Of a stretch of DNA of 64,000 nt, positions 44,412-51,804 are shown piece by piece (the first letter of the stretch is position 1; every line of letters starts with the position of its first letter). The position numbers and the translations under genes are program-made. A model generated the notes under the pieces. The model saw only the letters and a program-made list of their open reading frames with translations, did not search any database and was not told where the DNA came from. The DNA is from UBA1858 sp964636225 (GTDB lineage: Bacteria; Pseudomonadota; Gammaproteobacteria; UBA4575), in NCBI GenBank assembly GCA_964636225.1, contig CAZWQM010000005.1, forward strand, positions 58,107 to 122,106. The letters are read 5' to 3'.

Positions 44412-44456
44412 CTAAGTAATTTCAGTCTGACTTCAGCACTAATCTGCGGGAAATCA

Positions 44457-44921
44457 TCAGTGCTTGGTGCTTTTACCAGTCGCTTGCAACTGTTCTTTTT
44501 GCTGTGCCATTTGCTGGGCATACAGCGCATCAAAATTGACTGGGGATAATAACAATGGAGGGAACCCGCCTTTGCTGATTAACTCGGCAACGGCTTCACG
44601 TGCAAATGGAAACAGGGTATGCGGGCAATAACTGCCAAGCAAATGATTGCGTTGTTCTTCAGGAAAGTCTTTAATCAAAAATACACCCGACTGTTTTAAT
44701 TCAACTAAAAACGCCGTTTTTTCATTTTGTTTTGATGTCACACTTACATTAAGAGTGACTTCGTATAACTCGTCAGTAAGTTTTATGTTTTGTGATGTCA
44801 GATGAATATCTGTTTTAGGCTGCCATTTTTCACGAAATACTTCAGGGCTGTTGGGAGACTCAAAAGAAACATCTTTTAAAAAGATTTTTTGAATCTCAAA
44901 TCTTTGCTCGGTGTCTGCCAT
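44457..44921 (-). CDS. secB: Protein-export chaperone SecB
   Basis: SecB keeps exported proteins unfolded and hands them to SecA. The 154-residue acidic protein begins with FEIQKIFLKDVSFESPNSPE (about 8-27), the family signature, and has CPHTLFPFAREAVAELISKG (about 115-134). It lies between grxC and gpsA, the standard proteobacterial order. Confidence 0.97.
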   Translation of the reverse strand: MADTEQRFEIQKIFLKDVSFESPNSPEVFREKWQPKTDIHLTSQNIKLTDELYEVTLNVSVTSKQNEKTAFLVELKQSGVFLIKDFPEEQRNHLLGSYCPHTLFPFAREAVAELISKGGFPPLLLSPVNFDALYAQQMAQQKEQLQATGKSTKH

Positions 44922-44964
44922 GGGAAAATATTAAAGAATGTAGTTGGAAGATTGATGTGTGAAT

Positions 44965-45228
44965 TTATTCTAGGCCCAGCATGCCATTAAGTTTGCCTTC
45001 CCGATTAAGTTCTGCCAGGTCATCAAAACCACCTACATGTGTGTCGCCGATGAAGATTTGCGGAATACTGGTGCGCCCACTGAGCCGTTCCATTTCTTCA
45101 CGTATGGAAGGATCATTATCAACTAATATTTCTCGGTATTTAACGCCTTTATTGTCAAGTAATCTTTTGGCTGCATTACAATATGAGCATAAACGTCCGC
45201 TATACACCTTGATGTCTGGAGTCTTCAT
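44965..45228 (-). CDS. grxC: Glutaredoxin 3 (GrxC)
   Basis: Glutaredoxin reduces disulfides and glutathione adducts. I place the start at the ATG 45228, which shares one base with the upstream rhodanese stop (TAATG), giving 87 residues; an in-frame ATG at 45261 would lie inside the rhodanese gene. The active site is Cys14-Ser-Tyr-Cys17 (CSYC, where CPYC is usual). The glutathione-binding TSIPQIFIGDTHVGGFDDLA is intact. Confidence 0.93.
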   Translation of the reverse strand: MKTPDIKVYSGRLCSYCNAAKRLLDNKGVKYREILVDNDPSIREEMERLSGRTSIPQIFIGDTHVGGFDDLAELNREGKLNGMLGLE

Positions 45229-45650
45229 TATTTCACCACTGGTAGGTTGGCAGATTTCCATCCTTCAAGGCCGCCTTTAAGGTTCATCACGTTAGTAAAA
45301 TTATGTTTTTTCAAAATTTCACAGGCGGAAGATGAACGATTTCCGCTTTTACATAGCGTAATGACGGGTTGATCTGCATAGGCTTTTAGTTCATCTACAC
45401 GTTGTTTTAGCACACTTAAAGCCAGATGTTTTGAACCGCGGATTGAGCCCTGAGCGAGTTCATTGCTCTCTCGCACATCAATAATAACTGCATTCTCTTT
45501 ATTGATTAACTGTACTGCTTCAGCGGGGGAGATATCTTTGAAGCCTCGTGTAGCACGTTTTATCTCCATACGCACTATAAGCATAAGGATAACGCCAAGC
45601 GCAACAAACAAAATAAAATTATTAGTAAAAAATTCAGATTCAGGAGTCAT
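45228..45650 (-). CDS. Membrane-anchored rhodanese-like sulfurtransferase (YibN-like)
   Basis: The 140-residue protein has one N-terminal membrane helix (about 11-27, NFILFVALGVILMLIVR) and a cytoplasmic rhodanese domain (about 42-138). The active-site loop CKSGNRSS puts the catalytic cysteine at Cys100. Rhodaneses transfer sulfane sulfur as persulfide. It is the YibN homologue by position (next to grxC-secB-gpsA). The immediate upstream gene encodes an ArsR regulator of the persulfide-sensing type, which suggests sulfur-responsive expression. Confidence 0.9.
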   Translation of the reverse strand: MTPESEFFTNNFILFVALGVILMLIVRMEIKRATRGFKDISPAEAVQLINKENAVIIDVRESNELAQGSIRGSKHLALSVLKQRVDELKAYADQPVITLCKSGNRSSSACEILKKHNFTNVMNLKGGLEGWKSANLPVVK

Positions 45651-45712
45651 AAGCTAGCGGCCCGGGATTCAGCGGGCTGTCATTATACAAATTAATGAAT
45701 CGTATTCTATCT

Positions 45713-46060
45713 TTAATGTGTTGAGCAGAAGACGTATTGCATCATTTCTATAAGCTTTAAAGTGCGTTCATCACCGACTTTATAAAATACCCGGTTAGCG
45801 TCTTTTCGCGACTTCAAAATGCCTTTGTCACGTAGAATGGCAAGATGCTGTGAAATGTTGCTTTGAGAGGTGCCCACATTTTCAACGATTTCTTGTACGC
45901 TGACTTCTTGATCGCCAAGTACACACAGTATCTTTAGGCGTAATGGATGAGACATAGCCTTCAATGAACGCGAGGCTCTTTCTATATCATCCTCTTTTGC
46001 CATGAGGTCTGAGCGATTGAGTGGCACAAAGCCGGTTTCAGTCATTTTATTCGCTTCCAT
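45713..46060 (-). CDS. ArsR-family repressor of the SqrR/BigR/YgaV (persulfide-sensing) type
   Basis: The 115-residue winged-helix protein reads AMSHPLRLKILCVLGDQEVS and then SQSNISQHLAILRDKGILKS, the ArsR DNA-binding core. No metal-binding ELCVCDL-type motif is present. Instead there are two cysteines at Cys46 (LKILC) and Cys112 (QYVFC), 66 residues apart. These are the positions used by SqrR, BigR and YgaV to form a tetrasulfide link with reactive sulfur. It heads a likely arsR-rhodanese-grxC-secB-gpsA transcript and is divergent from envC. The sensing role is inferred from those residues and neighbours. Confidence 0.88.
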   Translation of the reverse strand: MEANKMTETGFVPLNRSDLMAKEDDIERASRSLKAMSHPLRLKILCVLGDQEVSVQEIVENVGTSQSNISQHLAILRDKGILKSRKDANRVFYKVGDERTLKLIEMMQYVFCSTH

Positions 46061-46140
46061 TCATATCCTAATAAATTAATAATGGCATTATCGAATATTC
46101 TAAACCATTAATACGACAATAATAGTCGGGAATTTGTCTG

Positions 46141-47334
46141 TTGAATAGCCTTTTCCTTTATTTTTATGACAATCGCGGTAAGCAAATATTCCGTGCAATA
46201 GAAGCTACTTGTTTAATATTCAGTCTAACTGGTTTGTTTGTGGCGCATGCCGAAGAAGGACTGAGCGACACTCAGGCACAGCTTGACAGAGTTACAAAAA
46301 TTGTTGAACAGATTGAAAGTAACCTTGCAAAAAACATTAAAAATCAAGATCTTGTACGTAAGGAAATGGATCAGCTTGAGCGTGAACTGGGCAAGCTGCA
46401 TGCGCAAATAAAAGCCACTGAAAACAGTATCTCGCAGGGTCAGAAGCGCGAAAAACAGCTGCAGAATGAAAAAGCTCGCCTGGATCAGGATTTGGCCGAC
46501 CAGGGTATACTATTCAAACAGCTGGTACGGGTTGCCTATGGTGCTCAGGACCAGAGTAAATGGAAAATTTTGCTTAGCCAGAACAGTATTCAGCACGCTG
46601 GTCGCAATGCCTTGATGTATGACTATATTCACAAGGCACGTGCAGAACAGCTTGTGCATCTTTCAGATTTGGCGTTAGCCCTACGTACCAATCAAACAGA
46701 ACTACAACAACAGCAAGAAATGCTGCAAAAATTGCTCAAAAAACAAACAAATGAGCAAGTTGTGTTGAATAAAGTCCGAATTCGTAAGGAAACTGCAAAA
46801 AAAGAGCTTGAGCAGTTAATTGATAAGGATAAGGACACTCTGAAAGTCGAACAGGATAACAAAGCTAAGCTGCAGAAGTTACTGAAAAAACTGAATATTA
46901 AGAAATCCAGAGGCCAATTTGCTGAAAATGCCGGAAAGTTACACTGGCCAGCCAAAGGTAAATTAAAGCGCCGTTTTGGCGAGCATAGATCCGGTGGTGG
47001 AGAGTTAAGCTGGAGTGGTGTGCTAATACAGGCCGCCCGCGGCAGTGAAATTCATGCCATATTTTCAGGAACTGTCGTGTTCTCTGACTGGTTTGATCAT
47101 TACGGCTGGCTGACGATTATTGACCACGGCAGTGATTATATGAGTCTATATGCTCACGCGGAGGGGTTGTATAAAAATGTGGGTGATTATGTTACACAGG
47201 GAGAGTTGATCGCGGTGGTAGGAGACTCCGGTGATGCAGATCAGGCGGGTCTGTACTTTGAGATTCGTCGCCAAGGTGCGCCAGTAGATCCAGCGGGCTG
47301 GTGTGTTTATCCCAAGATGGCCTATTCTCCCTAG
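46141..47334 (+). CDS. envC: Murein hydrolase activator EnvC
   Basis: EnvC activates septal amidases during cell division. The TTG start gives 397 residues with a hydrophobic export signal (about 18-38, ending AHA), a long coiled-coil region (about 42-265) rich in Glu, Gln and Lys, and a C-terminal LytM/M23 domain (about 275-395). The M23 zinc ligands are replaced (GELSWSGVLI where HxxxD is expected; LYFEIRR instead of HFEIR), so it is a non-catalytic activator like Escherichia coli EnvC. ctpA and yibQ follow. Confidence 0.93.
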   Translation: MNSLFLYFYDNRGKQIFRAIEATCLIFSLTGLFVAHAEEGLSDTQAQLDRVTKIVEQIESNLAKNIKNQDLVRKEMDQLERELGKLHAQIKATENSISQGQKREKQLQNEKARLDQDLADQGILFKQLVRVAYGAQDQSKWKILLSQNSIQHAGRNALMYDYIHKARAEQLVHLSDLALALRTNQTELQQQQEMLQKLLKKQTNEQVVLNKVRIRKETAKKELEQLIDKDKDTLKVEQDNKAKLQKLLKKLNIKKSRGQFAENAGKLHWPAKGKLKRRFGEHRSGGGELSWSGVLIQAARGSEIHAIFSGTVVFSDWFDHYGWLTIIDHGSDYMSLYAHAEGLYKNVGDYVTQGELIAVVGDSGDADQAGLYFEIRRQGAPVDPAGWCVYPKMAYSP

Positions 47335-47412
47335 ATACCGTTTTCTTCTGGAATCGTTAATTATTTCGGTAGTGATGCATATATAAGGGATATCACTACA
47401 AGGAGCCTATTT

Positions 47413-48741
47413 ATGAAAAGCGTTAAATCACTCAGTTTCGGACTTGCTGTCGGTTTGCTCATCGGTTTGTTTGTGGCGGGAAGCCATCAGGTTTTTGCTA
47501 AACGTGACAATGAGATTTTGCAACTTCCACTGACAGACATCCAGCTGTTTGCTGATATTTATGCGCGTATCAAAAAAGACTACGTGGAAGAAGTTGGCGA
47601 CAGCGAGTTACTGGAAGGCGCCATTCGCGGTATGCTCAGTAGCCTAGATCCACACTCTTCATACCTGAGTCAGGATGAATTCAAGGAATTGCAAATTGGT
47701 ACCACCGGTGAATTTGGTGGTCTGGGTATTGAAGTCGGTATGGAAAATGGCTTTGTAAGAGTTATATCTCCGATTGAAGACACGCCGGCAGATAAGGCGG
47801 GTGTAATGGCTGGCGATATTATTATCAAGCTAGACGACACCGAGGTGAAAGGGCTGACTCTGAATGATGCGGTCAAGCTGATGCGTGGTAAGCGTGGGTC
47901 AAAAATTTTACTGACGATTGTTCGTGAAGGTGAAGCCAAGCCTCTGGAGATCACTGTAGTACGTGATGTTATTCGTGTTAAAAGTGTTCGCAGTCGAATT
48001 CTGGAACCTGGATATGGCTACATTCGCATTAGTAGCTTCCAGTCCAAGACCACACGTAATGTCATTGCGGCGGTTGAAAAGTTATTGAAAAAATCGGATC
48101 AGCACCTGCAGGGGTTGATCCTGGACTTGCGTAATAATCCGGGCGGGGTATTAACCGGTGCGGTGGGTGTGTCCGATATCTTCCTTGAAGATGGCGAACT
48201 GATTGTTTTCACGAAAGGAAGGGTGGCTGATTCTGAACTGAATTACAGTGCCAGTACCAATGACACTCTGGAAGGGACACCGATTATTGTGCTGATTAAT
48301 GAAGGTTCGGCTTCAGCATCCGAGATTGTGGCTGGTGCACTGCAGGATCATAAACGTGCGGTTATTATGGGCCAGAAGTCGTTTGGTAAAGGCTCTGTGC
48401 AAACTATTCTGCCTTTAAAAGAAGATGCCGCACTGAAATTAACCACTGCGCGCTACTACACGCCTTCGGGTAAATCGATTCAGGGTGAAGGCATCAATCC
48501 CGATATTCTGGTTGAAGAGCTGCATGGCGGAGAGGGTGATGAAAACAAACGATTCCAGTTTGTAAGAGAGGCCGATCTTAGAGGCCATCTGGAAAATAAT
48601 CAGAAAAAAAGTAAAGATGATCCCAAAAAGGAAGTGAAACATATTACAATCTCGGTGGACAGCGACGAAGACGCTGTACTTAATGAAGCATTAAGCATCC
48701 TTAAAGATTTGGCTGAGCATAAAGATTCGAAGAGTGCATAA
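47413..48741 (+). CDS. Carboxy-terminal processing protease (S41 family)
   Basis: This periplasmic serine protease cleaves protein C-termini. The 442-residue protein has an N-terminal signal or anchor (about 8-30), a PDZ domain (about 80-170; GTTGEFGGLGIEVGMENGF) and the S41 protease core. The catalytic pair is predicted as Ser301 in GSASASEIVAG and Lys326 in FGKGSVQ. It lies between envC and yibQ, the usual gammaproteobacterial order, and overlaps yibQ by eight bases. Confidence 0.93.
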   Translation: MKSVKSLSFGLAVGLLIGLFVAGSHQVFAKRDNEILQLPLTDIQLFADIYARIKKDYVEEVGDSELLEGAIRGMLSSLDPHSSYLSQDEFKELQIGTTGEFGGLGIEVGMENGFVRVISPIEDTPADKAGVMAGDIIIKLDDTEVKGLTLNDAVKLMRGKRGSKILLTIVREGEAKPLEITVVRDVIRVKSVRSRILEPGYGYIRISSFQSKTTRNVIAAVEKLLKKSDQHLQGLILDLRNNPGGVLTGAVGVSDIFLEDGELIVFTKGRVADSELNYSASTNDTLEGTPIIVLINEGSASASEIVAGALQDHKRAVIMGQKSFGKGSVQTILPLKEDAALKLTTARYYTPSGKSIQGEGINPDILVEELHGGEGDENKRFQFVREADLRGHLENNQKKSKDDPKKEVKHITISVDSDEDAVLNEALSILKDLAEHKDSKSA

Positions 48742-49588
48742 ACTGCAGATTAAAACATTATCAAAAATTCAAACATCAATATTGGGCCGTCTCATTTTTG
48801 CGACCGCCCTATTATTGTCTACAGCACACACATATGCTGACGAGCTGTTAATTTCTCAAGAGACGTATAAAGTTGCCATTATTATTGATGACCTTGGCAA
48901 CAACCTGGATAAGGGACGTGCACTCATCGATCTGCCTTATCAGTTAACCTACTCATTTCTGCCCCAGCGACCTTATTCAAGACGGCTGGCTAATATGGCG
49001 GCATCTCAGGGTAAAGAAGTCATGGTGCATTTACCGATGCAATCTTCCGGAGTGGGCGAGTTGGGTAATGGTGCGTTGACACTCGAGCTCGATCAGAGAG
49101 AGTTTCAGGACTCTGTTCAGCAGAGTATTCAATCCGTACCACATGCGCGCGGTGTGAATAATCACATGGGCAGTCTTTTAACCCGTCATCCTGGACACAT
49201 GTCCTGGTTGATGGAGGCGTTATCCAGTCGTCACGATCACCTCTATTTTGTAGACAGTAAAACCACCGCCTCGACAGTCGCTGGGAGAATTGCAACGGAG
49301 CATTTTATTCCTAATATTTCCAGAGATGTGTTTCTTGATAATAGTCAAAATGAAACGGATATTCGACGTCAGATACTGTATCTGAAAAAACTTGCAGCTA
49401 AAAAAGGTTATGCAGTTGCTATTGGTCATCCACACAAAACAACTATTCGTTTGCTGAATGAATATTTGCCCACAATGATTGAGAACAATATTGAAGTGGT
49501 CCCGGTGACCAAATTAATTGAACTGCATGCACAAAAACAACATTCGGCAAAGTTAACTGCTGAGACTAGAGCAGTAAGTGAGTTCTAA
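48734..49588 (+). CDS. Divergent polysaccharide deacetylase family protein (YibQ)
   Basis: The GTG start within the end of ctpA gives 284 residues with a signal peptide (about 18-34, ending TYADE). The divergent polysaccharide deacetylase domain has AIIIDDLGNNLDKGRAL (about 48-64), EVMVHLPMQS and NNHMGSLLT. The family carries metal-binding Asp and His residues, but its substrate is not established. It follows envC and ctpA, which suggests a cell-envelope role. Confidence 0.88.
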   Translation: MHKLQIKTLSKIQTSILGRLIFATALLLSTAHTYADELLISQETYKVAIIIDDLGNNLDKGRALIDLPYQLTYSFLPQRPYSRRLANMAASQGKEVMVHLPMQSSGVGELGNGALTLELDQREFQDSVQQSIQSVPHARGVNNHMGSLLTRHPGHMSWLMEALSSRHDHLYFVDSKTTASTVAGRIATEHFIPNISRDVFLDNSQNETDIRRQILYLKKLAAKKGYAVAIGHPHKTTIRLLNEYLPTMIENNIEVVPVTKLIELHAQKQHSAKLTAETRAVSEF

Positions 49589-49849
49589 TTTAATAGGGAG
49601 TCACTTAAGAGACCCTAAAAGCCTTGTAAAAAATAACTTCATTACCATAAATTCGCCGCGGTTTATTTTTCTGGCGAAGCAAAAACTCACAATTGACCAG
49701 AATTATGGGTTACACAGTTAATGTAATGCATTCAGGTAGCCATGTGCGTTATTACGCAAATTAGTACTTTTCTGTTGCGTACATTCCTCTGTACTTTAAA
49801 AACCTAAATATTATTAGCTGCTTACCTGAATACGGTATATTTATATTTA

Positions 49850-50321
49850 ATGGATCAGTACGTTCTCAATCGATATTATCTTGAGGGATTCACCATTGTT
49901 GAACTAATGCTGACGCTGGCGGTAGCGGCGGTAATACTTTCTCTTGGAGTACCTTCTTTTCAGGGGTTGGTGGAAAGAAATCAGCTAACCAGCGGCATTA
50001 ACCAGTTTGTTTCTTCTCTGACACGTAGTGAAGCCGTGAAGAGAAATCAAAGAGTGTCCTTGTGCTCAAGTAGTGATGGCGCACTGTGAAATGCCGGCGG
50101 TTATGAAAATGGCCATTATGTAGTCTCAGCTGCGCCTTGTCCGGGAGGTCCTCAAGACCCGCCATATGAATGTATACAGCTGACTGCTACGCCGACGTTT
50201 ACATCTAGCAGTTCACCACCATTAACCTACGATTCACGCAATATCAAAACACCCGCGGATCATTGGTAATCACAAAACTACTTCGCTTAAAGTGATTGTG
50301 AACAACGATGCTAAGGCCTAA
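49850..50321 (+). pseudogene. FimT/GspH-like type IV pilin gene, broken by TGA and a frameshift
   Basis: The N-terminus has a prepilin cleavage site and helix, YLEG|FTIVELMLTLAVAAV, with the conserved Glu5. After SLCSSSDGAL the frame hits TGA (50087-50089), then continues in the same frame as NAGGYENGHYVVSAAPCPGG, where relatives usually have Cys or Ser-Gly. A second break near 50266-50275 is needed to reach the typical ending TTSLKVIVNNDAKA (stop 50319-50321). The whole span is about 157 codons, the family length. No other pilV/pilW/pilX/pilY1 genes follow, although fimT often heads that cluster next to ispH. Pilus minor-subunit function is lost. Confidence 0.8.
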
Positions 50322-50336
50322 ATATAGATAAAATCG

Positions 50337-51287
50337 TTAAATGCTTGTGCGAAGCTGTTTGGGAACAGCAAACGTAATATTTTCTTCCACGCCATCAATT
50401 TCACTGACAACGGCCTGAGTAGATGCGGTGAGTTTATTTACAACCTGCTTAACAAGAACCTCCGGTGCTGATGCACCTGCGGTAACACCAATCCTGGTTT
50501 TATTGTTTAACCAACTATCCCGGATCTGATCGGCATCATCAATCAAGTAAGATTCAATGCCATTTTTTTCAGCAATTTCACGCAAGCGATTTGAATTAGA
50601 ACTGGACACTGAGCCTATCACGAGTAATAAATCACAATCATGTACCAGTTTTTTAACGGCATCCTGTCTGTTTTGGGTGGCATAACAAATATCTGCTCGC
50701 TTAGGAGATTGAATGCCGGGGAAACGCTGCTGCAACTTTTGAATGACCTCTTTAGTATCGTCGACAGATAGAGTGGTTTGCGTGACGTAAGAAATCTGAT
50801 CCGGGTTTTTAATTGCAACCCGATCCACATCTTCTGGTGACTCGACAAGATATATTTTGCCGCCATTCTCATCAGTACATTGCCCCATAGTACCTTCGAC
50901 TTCCGGGTGACCTTTATGACCAATTAAAATGGTATCCTGTCCGTTTTTGCAGTTACGCACGACTTCGATATGAACCTTGGTTACCAGTGGGCAGGTCGCA
51001 TCGAACACGGTTAACTTGCGTCGATCGGCTTCGTTGCGAACCGCTTTGGATACTCCGTGAGCGCTAAATATTACGGTGGAGTTGTCGGGAACTTCATTCA
51101 GTTCTTCTACGAATACCGCACCTTTTTCGCGTAAAGACTCGACCACAAAACGATTGTGTACAACTTCATGACGTACATAAATAGGTGCGCCAAACTTTTC
51201 CAGTGCGCGCTCGACAATTTCTATTGCGCGGTCGACACCGGCGCAAAATCCTCTGGGGTTGGCAAGTTTAATTTGAATCGTTTTCAT
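50337..51287 (-). CDS. ispH: 4-hydroxy-3-methylbut-2-enyl diphosphate reductase
   Basis: IspH makes IPP and DMAPP, the last step of the methylerythritol phosphate isoprenoid pathway. The 316-residue iron-sulfur protein starts with LANPRGFCAGVDRAIEIVER (Cys15). It has the other two cluster cysteines in DATCPLVTK and RADICYATQNRQ. Its ATG lies inside the end of lspA (20-base overlap). The product feeds ispB in this window. Confidence 0.97.
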   Translation of the reverse strand: MKTIQIKLANPRGFCAGVDRAIEIVERALEKFGAPIYVRHEVVHNRFVVESLREKGAVFVEELNEVPDNSTVIFSAHGVSKAVRNEADRRKLTVFDATCPLVTKVHIEVVRNCKNGQDTILIGHKGHPEVEGTMGQCTDENGGKIYLVESPEDVDRVAIKNPDQISYVTQTTLSVDDTKEVIQKLQQRFPGIQSPKRADICYATQNRQDAVKKLVHDCDLLLVIGSVSSSNSNRLREIAEKNGIESYLIDDADQIRDSWLNNKTRIGVTAGASAPEVLVKQVVNKLTASTQAVVSEIDGVEENITFAVPKQLRTSI

Positions 51288-51804
51288 TGCCTGAATTGTT
51301 TTGACTGGGATCTTTTTTAAAGATGTGGGCGATCATTAAGGCCGCACCTAGCGTAATTGAAATATCCGCCAAGTTAAACGTGGGCCAGTGACAGCCACCG
51401 CCGGGTAGAGGAGAGAAAAAATGTATACATTCTTCAGCCTTATAATAAAAATCAATAAAGTCAGTCACCTTGCCATATAAAGCGCGATCAATCAGGTTGC
51501 CCAGCGTCCCACCCAATATGAAACATAAACTGATACTCAGCAAAGTATCCGCTCCATTAATTTTACGTAACCAGCTGAATAAATATATACAAACAGCAAT
51601 CGCGAGTACTACAAAAAACCAGCGTTGCCATCCCCCTGCGTTACTAAGAAAGCTGAATGCGGCTCCCTCATTGTAGACTAACATCCAGTTAAACATTGGT
51701 ATTGCAGCAACCGGTCGAGCATATTCAAGTAGGGATCCGGCTAAATGTTTTGTAGCCTGATCCATTAATGTCAGTGTGAGAACTAAAACAATCCACTTAC
51801 GCAT
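51268..51804 (-). CDS. lspA: Lipoprotein signal peptidase
   Basis: LspA removes signal peptides from prolipoproteins in the inner membrane. I start at the ATG 51804 (MRKWIVLVLTL, 178 residues), which overlaps the ileS end by 8 bases; an in-frame ATG 24 bases upstream is less likely. There are four hydrophobic helices. The catalytic aspartates are in GNLIDRALYG and FNLADISIT. A cysteine/proline-rich insert (EECIHFFSPLPGGGCHWPTF) precedes the second aspartate. It lies between ileS and ispH as usual. Confidence 0.96.
   Translation of the reverse strand: MRKWIVLVLTLTLMDQATKHLAGSLLEYARPVAAIPMFNWMLVYNEGAAFSFLSNAGGWQRWFFVVLAIAVCIYLFSWLRKINGADTLLSISLCFILGGTLGNLIDRALYGKVTDFIDFYYKAEECIHFFSPLPGGGCHWPTFNLADISITLGAALMIAHIFKKDPSQNNSGNENDSN

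Noticed and set aside
50087..50089. TGA in the pilin gene read as selenocysteine
   Set aside because: Pilins are not selenoproteins, no SECIS-like hairpin is evident just downstream, and a second frameshift follows.
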